A DNA stretch of 64,000 nt from NCBI RefSeq assembly GCF_034670185.1, contig NZ_JAXMNY010000003.1, forward strand, positions 1-64,000, given 5' to 3'. This DNA is from Nisaea sp. Its GTDB lineage: Bacteria > Pseudomonadota > Alphaproteobacteria > Thalassobaculales > Thalassobaculaceae. Both the position numbers and the translations under genes were made by a program. The number at the start of each line of letters is the position of its first letter. The first letter of the stretch is position 1. Positions 1-9,532 of the stretch are shown here, one piece after another. Under the pieces are notes generated by a model. The model ran no database searches. It saw only the letters and a list, made by a program, of their open reading frames with translations, and was not told where the DNA came from.

Positions 1-3000
1 CACGGATCCGGGAGAGCAGCTGTGTCGCCAGCAGGGAATGCCCGCCGAGATCGAAGAAGTTATCCCCTCGGCCGACAATGCCAGTCTTGAGCACGTCCGC
101 CCAGAGGCCCGCGAGCAGCTCCTCGCCCGGCGTCACGGGCGCACCCGAACCAGCCCGCTCAACCACCTCCGGCACGGGCAGCGCCTTGCGGTCGAGCTTG
201 CCTGTGACCGTCAGAGGCAAGGCGTCGAGAACGGTCACCTCGGACGGCACCATGTAGCTCGGGAGCTGTTCCCGGCACCATGCAAGGGCAGTTCCCGAGT
301 TTGCCGTTCCGGTTAGATAGGCAACCAGTCTCGGTTCGGCCGTTGTTCCTTCCGGCGTGTAGAGTATGGCTGCCGCTTCGCGAATATCAGGGTGGCTGCG
401 GAGAACCGCTTCGATCTCTCCGAGTTCGATGCGGAAGCCGCGCAGCTTGATCTGGCCGTCGCGGCGTCCGACCATTTCCAGGCTGCCGTCCGGCAGACGG
501 CGGGCCATGTCCCCACTGCGGTATCGGATAGCGCCGGGTCGTGCCGGGTCCACTTCGAATGCGGCGGACTCCTGCTGCCAATAGCCGAGCGCGACATGCG
601 GGCTGCAGATCGCGATTTCACCGAACAGGTCCGCCGGTGCGCCGGTCTCGTCGAGGAGTTCGATGCCCATGCCGTCGACCGGATAACCGACAGGCACCGA
701 ATGGCGGTGCAGATCGGTTTCATGATCGGCGAAGAATTGCAGAGTCACGGTCGACTCAGTCGGACCGAGGCCGTTGACGAAGAGGGTGCCGGGCTCGAAC
801 CGTTGCCTGAAGGTTTCGAAATCCGCCCGGCTGACGGCCTCTCCCCCCATGACCACGAGCCGGATTGACGGCAGGCGGGTCTCCAGATCGGCAGCGAAGG
901 CGCGGAAGACACTCGGCGTCGAATGCCAGATGGTGACGCCCTCCTGCTCCAGCCAGGGCGCGGAATCAGCAATGGACTGGTTGCGCGCGTCGAAGAGGCA
1001 GAGCGTGGCGCCGTTGAGAAGGGCGCCGTAAAAATCCATCACCGCAGCGTCGAAAGCGTAGGAGGCGACCTGGAGCAGCCGGTCGTCGGAGGTGAGCCGC
1101 AGATTTTCGGTATAACGCCGGATGAAGTGGAGCACGTTGCGATGGTTCTGCACCACGCCCTTCGGTCGTCCGGTCGAGCCGGAGGTGTAGAGTAGATAAG
1201 CGACACTGTCGGGGGAGAGGTCGGGAAGTTCGGTTGCGGGAATCTGGTCCAGCCGGTCGAGCGAAATCAAGGTGCAGCCCGCTCCCGCGAGTGTTGCGGC
1301 GCGCTCTTCGTGCTCGGCTGTGCAGAGGATGATCTCGGCGCCGACATCTTCGAGGATCGTCTGCAGTCTTTGCTGCGGTTGCGACGGATCGAGTGGGACA
1401 TAGGTCCGTCCGGCTTGCAGCACGCCGAGCATGCTGATCGCCATACTGGTGTCGTGCGGCAGCAGCAGGGCTACCCGCTTGCACTCTGGATGCTCCAGCA
1501 GTGCGGCGGCGAGGCGCCGGCTTTCCAGATCCAGCGCGCCATATGTGAGCGATTGCGTCGGCGTCTGGACCGCGATGCGATCACGGTGCCGGGCCACCTG
1601 TTCGGCGAAGCGGTTTGGAATTGAGCGTTCGATCGACCCGAAACGGACGGGTGCTCCCGTCGGTTCCGGCATCTCGCGCCGCGCCGTAGGTTCGTCGCGA
1701 TAGAGCAATACTTCCGTCAGGGGCTCGTCCGGCTCTGCCGTTATTGCGCGCAAGAGAGTGAGGAAACAGTCGCCGAGGAAGGCGGCCGTCTCATGCTCGA
1801 ACAAGGCCGCATTATATTGTAGCTCTCCGTCGAGCGAGCCGTCCGGCTGTTCTGTGAAACTCAGGTTCAGATCGAACTTGGCCAGGAAATCGTCTGCCTG
1901 ACCGGTCTGCTCCACCTTCAGGCCGTCCAGCGTGATCTGCTCGCGCCGTGTGTTGACCAGATTGATCATCACCTGGAACAGAGGATTGTGGCTGAGGGAG
2001 CGGGCCGGTCGGAGCTGCTCGACAAGATATTCGAAAGGCACATCCTGGTGGGCATAGGCGGCGAAAGTCGCCTGCCGGATTTCTGACAGGAAGTCCCGGA
2101 AACTCCCGCTATTGGGCACTTCCGTGCGCATGACGAGGGTGTTGAGGAACAGCCCCACAATGTCTTCGAGCCTGCTGTCCCCCCGGTTGGCTACGGGAAC
2201 GCCGACACTGATATCGCGCTCTCCGCTGAAGCGGAACAGCAGCAGGTCGTAGGCTGCCAGCAGGACCATGAAGAGGGTGGCGTCATTCCCGCGCGCGAGT
2301 GCTCGCAGCGCTCCGCCGAGCTCGCCGTCGATATGCAGAGGCACGGCGCCGCCATCGCGGATCTGGACAGCGGGGCGGGGATGATCGGTCGGGAGATTGA
2401 GCAGCTCCGGCGCCCCGGTGAGGTGATCGCGCCAGAAGGTCATTTCGCGTTCCAGCGTCTCGTCGCGGAGCCACTGGTTCTGCCATCTGGCATAGCCGGA
2501 ATAGTTCAGCGCAGGCGCGGGCGGGATTGCTTCCGATCCCATGCGGAAGGCCGTGTAGAGACGGGCAAGATCGCCGATCAGAAGGTCGATGGACCAGCCG
2601 TCGCTGATGATGTGGTGCATGTTGAAGAGCAGGCGGTGCCGCTCCGGAGCCAGGGTGATCAGCTTGAGCCGGAACAAAGGTCCGCTGGCGAGATCGAACG
2701 GCGCGCCGGAATGTTCATCGGCGAGGCGCAGGGCTTCGGTTTCCGCGTCTACCTCCAGACGATCGCTCAGGTCCAGTTCCGTCAGTGGGTCGTAGGCATC
2801 GAGGTAACGCGCGACCGGGCGGCCGGCCTCGAACGAGAAGCAGAGCCTCAGGCTGTCATGCCGGGTGACGAGCGCCGCCAGGGCCCGGCGGAGGGCGACG
2901 CGGTCCAGATCGCCCCGGAGTTCGAGTGCGGCAGGCATGCTGTAGGCGGTACTCGGCCCTTCGAGTTGATCGAGGAACATCAGGCGCTGTTGCGCGAAGG

Positions 3001-6000
3001 AGGGCTCCGGATGCTCTCCGTCGGGGAGAGGCGTGATATCGGGCCGTGTCAGGTTTCGGCTCGCCTCGATCAGGGAAGCAAGCCCGGAAAGGGTTGGTTT
3101 CTCGAACAGCTCGCGCAAGGACAGCTCGATCCCGAATGTGTCCGTGACGCGGGCGAGCAGCTGGACTGCCAGTAGGGAATGGCCGCCGATGGAAAAGAAG
3201 TTCGCCTCGCGGTCGATTGCATCGAGGCCGAGAAGCCCGGCCCAGATTTCGGATAGCACGGATTCGGTCTGTCCGCGCGGCGGCCTGGCGCCGCGCGGTG
3301 CCACTGTCAGGCTCGCCAGCGTGCGGCGGTCGAGCTTGCCGTTTGGCGTGACCGGCAGACCGTCGAGACGGATCAGCCGGGATGGAACCATATAGGCTGG
3401 CAGGCGCAGTTCCAGGGCCGGACGCAACTCCTCCGGGTCCAGTTCTGCATCGGCTGCCAGATATCCGACCAATTGCTCCTGCGCGCCGGTTTGCGAGACG
3501 ACGACCGCAGCGTCCTTCACGCGCGGATCTGCGCGCAATGCGGTCTCGATCTCTTCCAGCTCGACCCGGAAACCGCGCAGCTTGATCTGCTGATCGCGGC
3601 GGCCGAGATAGTCGAGCGTTCCATCGGCGCGCCAGCAGGCGAGATCGCCGGTCGCGTAGTAGCGTCCGGTGCGGCCGTCGACTTTCATGTCGATGAATTT
3701 GGCCTCGGTGAGATCCGGCTGTCCGAGATAGCCGGCGCCGACGCCGATCCCGCCGATGAAAAGCTCGCCCGGCAAGCCCTCCGGCACTGGCGCACCGTTC
3801 GGATCGAGGAGAAGGACCCGGACATTGTTAATTGGACGGCCGAGTGGGACTCCTGCCGCGTCCGAGGTTGGGTCAAGTGGACCCGCCACCGCGACATCGG
3901 TACATTCCGTCGGGCCATAACTGTTCAGCACCGTCGCCAGGCAGGTCGGAGCAGCCAGCCAGTCGCGCAGCTGGTCCGTCTGGATCGGTTCACCGCCGAG
4001 TATGACGTGGCGGAGAGAAGCGAGCGGGACGTAATCGTCCCCTTCCACCAGAGGGTAGAAGGCACTTGGTGTACAGTTGATCCAGGTGATCGCGTCTTCC
4101 GCGATGGTGTTGCGAAGGGTCGCCGGGTCATAGCCGATGCCGGGTTCGGGGAAGTGAAGAGCGGCACCGGCGACCAACGGCGCAAACAGGTTTTTCTGTG
4201 TCAGGTCGAAACCAAGCGCGCTGACCAGCAGGCCGCGATCACCCTCGCCCAGATCCAGCGCTGTGCAATACCATTGCACCAGGTTGGCGAAGCCCCTGTG
4301 GTAGACCCCGGCGCCTTTGGGCGCGCCGGTGGAGCCTGACGTGTAGATGACATAGAGCAGATCGTCCGGTCCGGGACGGGTGGCCGGATTGTCGATGCTC
4401 TCTTCCGCGAGCACTGCGGCGATTGCGTCCAACCGGCAGATTTCAGCCGCAGATGGCAGCCGGTCCGCCAGATCGCCCTTGCTCAGAACCAGTCGGGCCT
4501 TCGAGCCGGAAAGCATGGCGTCCAGCCGGTCGACCGGATAGGCCGGATCGAGCGGCAGATATGCGGCGCCTGCTTTCACGATGCCAAGCAGTGCGACCAC
4601 CGCCTCCGGACCGGGCTCGAGGCAAAGCGCGACGATATCTCCGCGCCCGATGCCCTGCTGGCTGAGATAGTGCGCGAGCTGGTTGGCGCTCGCATTGACC
4701 TCTGCGTAATCGAGGCTCTCCCGCCGGTCGACCAAGGCCGGCGCGTTCGGCTGGAGGGCGGCCCGTTCCTCTATGGCGTCGACCAGGGTTTTCGCGTCGA
4801 GATCCACCTCCGGGCCGTCACGCCAGCAGGCGATGTCGTGGTGCTCCTGTTTGGTGAGCAACTCTATGCCGGCGAGAGTTTCCTCGGGATTGACCAGCGC
4901 GCTTTGCAGAAGTTGCTCGAAATGGCCGGTCATCCGTTGGATGCGGGCCTCGTCGAAAATGTCGGCGTTATATTCCCAGCACGTGACGAAGCCGTCGTCA
5001 CTCGGCTCGACATAGAGCGTCAGGTCGAATTTCGACACCGTGACCGGTGGCGCCAGAAGACAGGTTTCAACGCCATCTAGAACCAGGTGTTCCAGCGGCG
5101 CGTTCTGCATCGCGAACATCACTTGGAAAAGCGGGCTGTGCATCAGGCTCCGCTCCGGCTGCAGATGGTCAACCAGCAGCTCGAAGGGCAGGTCTTGGTT
5201 GGCGTAGGCACGAAGACAGCGGCGCCGGGTCTCGGCAACGAGTGCGGCAAAATCAGATGCGTCGTCGTCGCGCCAGCGGAGCGCGAGGGTATTGACGAAC
5301 ATGCCCGCCAGATCTTCGCATTCGCGCAGGCGACGGTTGGCGACCGGGGAGCCGATCAGGAGATCATGCTGTCCGCTATAGCGCGACAGGAGGAGGCCGA
5401 AGGCGGAGATCAGGGTCATGAAATCCGTCGCGCCGTGGGCTCGGTTGAAGCCCCGTATCTTTTCGGTGAGACCGGCGTCCAGAGTGCGTGTAAGGAGGCC
5501 GCCGCGATAGCTGCGCGTCTTCGGATGAGGGCGGTCGGACGGCAGCTCAATCAGGGTCGGCGCGCCGTCGAGCTCAGCGGTCCAATGGTCGAGCTGGCGC
5601 GTCAGCGGCTCACCTTGCAGCCACTCGTTTTGCCAGCTGGCAAAATCACCGTATGTGATGGCCAGACTCGTCAGATCGGCGGTCTTGCCCTGTGTTTCCG
5701 CTCGGTAGAGAGCGGAGATATCGCGCACGAGGATGTCGATGGTCCAACCATCGCTGACGATGTGATGAATGTTGAAGAGCAGCCAGTGAGTCTGATCGTC
5801 AAAACGCAGCAGATGCAGACGGAAGAGCGGGCCTTCGGAAAGGTCGAAGGGCTGGGAGCCATGGCTGAGGGCCAGGCGCTGGGCCTCGGCCTCACGTTCG
5901 CTGGCAGATAGCGACGTCAGATCCGTGACGCGCAGCGGATCATAGGGCGCGATCACCTCCGCCACGGGGTCTCCCTTGGAGGAGGGGAAACGGTTTCTGA

Positions 6001-9000
6001 GGCCGGTGTGCCGTGCGACCAGCGCCCGGGCTGCAGCGCCAAGTGCGCTCGCGTCGAGTGAGCCGCGCAACTCCAGCGTTGCCGGCATGTTGTAGGTGGC
6101 ACTCGGACCCTCAAGCTGTTCCAGAAACCACAGCCGGCGCTGGGCGAAGGAGAGGGGCGCGGTGCTGGCATCCGGCGCGTGTGTGATGGGCGGCAGGCGT
6201 TCGCCGTCCCGGAGCTGTTCGATCCGTTCCGCCAGTCCGGCGATTGTCGGCGCCTCGAACAAGGCGCTGAGAGGCAGGTCCACGTCGAAACTGTCGCGCA
6301 GACGGGTGACGAGACGCATGGCGATCAGGGAATGGCCGCCCAGTTCGAAGAAGTTGGCGGTTATCCCGACCCGGTCATGGCCGAGCAGATCGGACCAGAT
6401 TTCAGCCAGAAGTGCCTCGGCTTCGTTGCGTGGGGCGATGAATGCCTCATCCGCTTCAACCGACGGCTTGGGGAGCGCGCGGCGATTGAGTTTGCCGCTG
6501 GAGGTTTTCGGAAGTTCCGGAAGCAGGGTCAGGCTGCCGGGAACCATTGGTGCCGACAGGTTCGCGCACAGATGATCCATGAGATCTGCTTGCAGCGAGT
6601 TGGAGGCGGTTGTCCCGTCAGATGGGGCTACATAGGCGGCGAGGCGCCTGGAAGCGGCGGTGCCCGTCAGGATGACGGCGGCCTCGCCGACAGCGGGGTG
6701 TCTGCTCAAAACGGCCTCAATCTCGCCGAGCTCGACGCGGACGCCACGCAGTTTGACTTGATCATCGCGGCGTCCGAGATAGTCGATCAGCCCGTCCGCG
6801 CGCCACCGGGCGAAGTCCCCGGTCCGGTAAATTCGTCCATGTTCCGGATGGTCCACGAAACGTTCGGAGGTGAGGTCCGGACGTTTCAGATAGCCGTTGG
6901 CGAGGCACGGACCGGCGATGCAAAGCTCGCCCGGAACGCCGACCGGAACCGGCTGGCCGGTCTTGTCCAGAAGATGGATCGCGACATTGCCGACCGGCTG
7001 TCCAATCGGCGGCAGATCGTCCCATTCCGCCACCTCTTCAGGCAGGCAATAGGCGGTCGCGACATGGCTTTCGGTCGGGCCGTAATGGTTATGCAGGCGG
7101 CAGGTGCTGCGCTGGAAGACCGCCCTAATTGCGGGCGTGATCCGCAATTGTTCGCCCGCGGTCACGATGTCTTGGAGGCACGCGGGAAGCGCTTTTTCTC
7201 CGGCACTCTCCGCCAGGTGCTGCAGCGCGACGAAGGGCATAAAGGCACGCTCGACATTCCGGGTGTCAATCCAGTCGAGCAGGGCGCGGCCATCGCGGCG
7301 GCGAGTCTCGTCGATCAGCACCAGCGTTCCGCCGGAACACCAGGTCGAAGCGATTTCCTGAAACGCGACATCGAAGGTCAGCGGCGTGTATTGAAGGGTG
7401 CGTGCCGGGCTCTCCAAACCGGTCTGTGTCAATTGCCAGCCAGTGAGATTGACGAGCGCCCGGTGCGGCATGGCGACAGCTTTCGGCCGGCCTGTGGAGC
7501 CCGAGGTGAACAACACATAAACCAGATCTTCAGGACCTGCGGGGCAGACGGGCGCTTCCGCGTTGCCGGTGGTCAAGATCGGGTCGTCCGGGGTGAGAGT
7601 GACGACGGGTGCGGCATCGTCCGGCATCTTTTCCTTGCCTGCCGGATCGGTAAGGAGAAGTGCCGCCTCGCTTTCCCGAAGAAGAAAGCCGATACGCTCT
7701 GCTGGATCTTCCGGATCGACGGGCAGGCAAGCACCGCCAGCCCGCAATACGCCGAGGACAGCGACCAATTGTTCAGCGGAACGCGGCAGGGCGATCGCCA
7801 CCACGCTGTTCGCGCCAACACCGCGTTCCTGGAGATGACGCGCCAGCCTGCAGGCCCGGGCGTCGAGTTCTGCATAACTCAATCGCGTGTCGCCGGTGTC
7901 GACGGCGACGGCATCCGGACATGCGGCGACCTTTGCGGCGATCAGCTCGACCAGGTTTGCAGCCGGCGGCACCGGACAGTCAGTCCTGTTCCAGTCCCGG
8001 ATCCGGGCGGCTTCCGTCTCCGAGAGCAAGGGGAGGTTCTGAAGTGACTGCTCCGGCTGATCCAGTAGCGCTTCCAACAGCCGCTCGAAATGGCCTTGCA
8101 TGCGGGCGATTGTGTCGGCTTCGAAGAGGGCGCTGGCATATTCCCAGGTCAGGCGGAAACCCTCCGTCCGGTCGAGGGCGGTCAGCGTCAGGTCGAATAC
8201 CGCGCCGCGTTGGCCGCCGATCAGCAACTCGCTGAAAAGGCCCTGTTCAAGGAGCGGCGTTCCGGTTTCGCGCTCGTAGACAAAGGCGACCTGAAACAGA
8301 GGGGAGCGGCTGGGGTCGCGCTCTGGCTGCAGCCGTTCGACCAGAAGCGGGAATGGATAGGATTGATGCTCCAGCGCACCGAGAACGGTTTCGCGCAGCC
8401 CCGCGAGATAGTCCGGCCCGGTCAGATCGTCGGTCACCTCAAGGCGCAGGGTCACCGGATTGACGAAATATCCAACAAGATCCTTCAGTTCCGGCTGGGT
8501 ACGCCCGAGCATTGGTGAGCCGATCAGGATTTCGCGCTGACCGCTATACCGGCGGAGCAAGAGACCGAATATCCCGAGCAGGAGGACGTAGGGTGTTACC
8601 TGAAGACGCCGGGCCGCCTCACTGATTTTCTCGCTGAGCACCGGGTTCAGATCCTGGATCCGGGTGGCCCCTGCATAGTTCTGCCGGGGCGGACGTGGTG
8701 CGTCCGTCGGAAGATCGAGCACGGGAAGCTCGCCGCCCAGCTTGTCCAGCCAATAGGCTTCGTCGCGCTTTCCCGATGGGGCGGCGAGGGCCGCCCGCGA
8801 TCGTTCGGCATAGTCGCGGCTCGTCCAGGGCAGGGGCGGCAGTGTTGCCGGCTCATCCCCGCACTCCGCACGATAAAGGCTGGAAAGCTCAGCCATGAGG
8901 ATTTCGAGGGAACGGAAATCGACTGTGATGTGATGGGCCACGAAGGCGAGAACCGGCGTCGGCAGCGTGCCGTTGCTCACACCGGTGAACAAGTGCCAGC

Positions 9001-9532
9001 GGACGGGTGGGCTCACTTCGAGATCGAACGGAATATCGGCGAATTCCGAAATCGCAGCTTCGACCTCTGCCGGGCTCCAGCCGGTGACGTCCGTGACCTC
9101 GATATCGACGGGCGCGGGCGGCGTTATGTTGCGGAAGGGCTTGCCTCCGGCGGAGGCAAACCGGCTGCGGAGTCCGTCATGCCGTTCCGTCAGCTTGTCG
9201 ATCGCTGTTTGAAGTGCCCCTATGTCGAGATCGCGCCTCATCCTGGCAGCGAACAGGGTGTTGTAGGCGATGCTCCGCCGGTCGAGCTCGTAGAGGAACC
9301 AGAGCGCCTCCTGGCCGATTGAAAGCTGTTCCGCTCCGGGGCGCGAATCTTCCGGAAACGCGTCCGATGCGCGGCCCAGATAGTCGATCAGGTCGGACTT
9401 CCGGTCGCGGATTTCGGTCAGCACTTCGTCGTCGAGGGCTTCGCTCGGGCCGTGATAACGGATCTGACCTTCGGTCACGGAAAGCTCGACCCGGCGCTCT
9501 GCCAGGCTTTTTACAAATTCTGCAATTGTCAT
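1..9532 (-). CDS. Hybrid-pathway NRPS: docking domain plus three C-A-PCP modules (partial, runs off left edge)
   Basis: This is the peptide-building part of the assembly line, and at least 3177 codons lie in the window with no stop before the edge. The ATG at 9532 overlaps the PKS stop as ATGA. Residues 1-55 (MTIAEFVKSLAERRVELSVT) look like a TubC N-terminal docking domain. Three modules follow: C1 (HHITVDF near residue 199), A1 (TSGSTGRPK near 676), PCP1 (LGGHSLIA near 1065); C2 (HHIVSDGW near 1256), A2 (TSGSTGAPKG near 1730), PCP2 (IGGHSLLA near 2117); C3 (HHIISDGW near 2306), A3 (TSGSTGRPKG near 2784), PCP3 (LGGHSLLA near 3164). Motif spacing is nearly identical in the three modules, so there is no room for methylation or epimerisation domains. 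Frame is consistent at every motif I checked. A thioesterase or further modules, if present, lie outside the window. Confidence 0.95.
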   Translation of the reverse strand, partial: MTIAEFVKSLAERRVELSVTEGQIRYHGPSEALDDEVLTEIRDRKSDLIDYLGRASDAFPEDSRPGAEQLSIGQEALWFLYELDRRSIAYNTLFAARMRRDLDIGALQTAIDKLTERHDGLRSRFASAGGKPFRNITPPAPVDIEVTDVTGWSPAEVEAAISEFADIPFDLEVSPPVRWHLFTGVSNGTLPTPVLAFVAHHITVDFRSLEILMAELSSLYRAECGDEPATLPPLPWTSRDYAERSRAALAAPSGKRDEAYWLDKLGGELPVLDLPTDAPRPPRQNYAGATRIQDLNPVLSEKISEAARRLQVTPYVLLLGIFGLLLRRYSGQREILIGSPMLGRTQPELKDLVGYFVNPVTLRLEVTDDLTGPDYLAGLRETVLGALEHQSYPFPLLVERLQPERDPSRSPLFQVAFVYERETGTPLLEQGLFSELLIGGQRGAVFDLTLTALDRTEGFRLTWEYASALFEADTIARMQGHFERLLEALLDQPEQSLQNLPLLSETEAARIRDWNRTDCPVPPAANLVELIAAKVAACPDAVAVDTGDTRLSYAELDARACRLARHLQERGVGANSVVAIALPRSAEQLVAVLGVLRAGGACLPVDPEDPAERIGFLLRESEAALLLTDPAGKEKMPDDAAPVVTLTPDDPILTTGNAEAPVCPAGPEDLVYVLFTSGSTGRPKAVAMPHRALVNLTGWQLTQTGLESPARTLQYTPLTFDVAFQEIASTWCSGGTLVLIDETRRRDGRALLDWIDTRNVERAFMPFVALQHLAESAGEKALPACLQDIVTAGEQLRITPAIRAVFQRSTCRLHNHYGPTESHVATAYCLPEEVAEWDDLPPIGQPVGNVAIHLLDKTGQPVPVGVPGELCIAGPCLANGYLKRPDLTSERFVDHPEHGRIYRTGDFARWRADGLIDYLGRRDDQVKLRGVRVELGEIEAVLSRHPAVGEAAVILTGTAASRRLAAYVAPSDGTTASNSLQADLMDHLCANLSAPMVPGSLTLLPELPKTSSGKLNRRALPKPSVEADEAFIAPRNEAEALLAEIWSDLLGHDRVGITANFFELGGHSLIAMRLVTRLRDSFDVDLPLSALFEAPTIAGLAERIEQLRDGERLPPITHAPDASTAPLSFAQRRLWFLEQLEGPSATYNMPATLELRGSLDASALGAAARALVARHTGLRNRFPSSKGDPVAEVIAPYDPLRVTDLTSLSASEREAEAQRLALSHGSQPFDLSEGPLFRLHLLRFDDQTHWLLFNIHHIVSDGWTIDILVRDISALYRAETQGKTADLTSLAITYGDFASWQNEWLQGEPLTRQLDHWTAELDGAPTLIELPSDRPHPKTRSYRGGLLTRTLDAGLTEKIRGFNRAHGATDFMTLISAFGLLLSRYSGQHDLLIGSPVANRRLRECEDLAGMFVNTLALRWRDDDASDFAALVAETRRRCLRAYANQDLPFELLVDHLQPERSLMHSPLFQVMFAMQNAPLEHLVLDGVETCLLAPPVTVSKFDLTLYVEPSDDGFVTCWEYNADIFDEARIQRMTGHFEQLLQSALVNPEETLAGIELLTKQEHHDIACWRDGPEVDLDAKTLVDAIEERAALQPNAPALVDRRESLDYAEVNASANQLAHYLSQQGIGRGDIVALCLEPGPEAVVALLGIVKAGAAYLPLDPAYPVDRLDAMLSGSKARLVLSKGDLADRLPSAAEICRLDAIAAVLAEESIDNPATRPGPDDLLYVIYTSGSTGAPKGAGVYHRGFANLVQWYCTALDLGEGDRGLLVSALGFDLTQKNLFAPLVAGAALHFPEPGIGYDPATLRNTIAEDAITWINCTPSAFYPLVEGDDYVPLASLRHVILGGEPIQTDQLRDWLAAPTCLATVLNSYGPTECTDVAVAGPLDPTSDAAGVPLGRPINNVRVLLLDPNGAPVPEGLPGELFIGGIGVGAGYLGQPDLTEAKFIDMKVDGRTGRYYATGDLACWRADGTLDYLGRRDQQIKLRGFRVELEEIETALRADPRVKDAAVVVSQTGAQEQLVGYLAADAELDPEELRPALELRLPAYMVPSRLIRLDGLPVTPNGKLDRRTLASLTVAPRGARPPRGQTESVLSEIWAGLLGLDAIDREANFFSIGGHSLLAVQLLARVTDTFGIELSLRELFEKPTLSGLASLIEASRNLTRPDITPLPDGEHPEPSFAQQRLMFLDQLEGPSTAYSMPAALELRGDLDRVALRRALAALVTRHDSLRLCFSFEAGRPVARYLDAYDPLTELDLSDRLEVDAETEALRLADEHSGAPFDLASGPLFRLKLITLAPERHRLLFNMHHIISDGWSIDLLIGDLARLYTAFRMGSEAIPPAPALNYSGYARWQNQWLRDETLEREMTFWRDHLTGAPELLNLPTDHPRPAVQIRDGGAVPLHIDGELGGALRALARGNDATLFMVLLAAYDLLLFRFSGERDISVGVPVANRGDSRLEDIVGLFLNTLVMRTEVPNSGSFRDFLSEIRQATFAAYAHQDVPFEYLVEQLRPARSLSHNPLFQVMINLVNTRREQITLDGLKVEQTGQADDFLAKFDLNLSFTEQPDGSLDGELQYNAALFEHETAAFLGDCFLTLLRAITAEPDEPLTEVLLYRDEPTARREMPEPTGAPVRFGSIERSIPNRFAEQVARHRDRIAVQTPTQSLTYGALDLESRRLAAALLEHPECKRVALLLPHDTSMAISMLGVLQAGRTYVPLDPSQPQQRLQTILEDVGAEIILCTAEHEERAATLAGAGCTLISLDRLDQIPATELPDLSPDSVAYLLYTSGSTGRPKGVVQNHRNVLHFIRRYTENLRLTSDDRLLQVASYAFDAAVMDFYGALLNGATLCLFDARNQSIADSAPWLEQEGVTIWHSTPSVFRAFAADLETRLPSIRLVVMGGEAVSRADFETFRQRFEPGTLFVNGLGPTESTVTLQFFADHETDLHRHSVPVGYPVDGMGIELLDETGAPADLFGEIAICSPHVALGYWQQESAAFEVDPARPGAIRYRSGDMARRLPDGSLEMVGRRDGQIKLRGFRIELGEIEAVLRSHPDIREAAAILYTPEGTTAEPRLVAYLTGTANSGTALAWCREQLPSYMVPSEVTVLDALPLTVTGKLDRKALPVPEVVERAGSGAPVTPGEELLAGLWADVLKTGIVGRGDNFFDLGGHSLLATQLLSRIR

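Noticed and set aside
6179..8047. A 622-residue open frame on the plus strand within the NRPS
   Set aside because: It is antisense to condensation and adenylation motifs that are intact on the minus strand and has no recognisable domain of its own.
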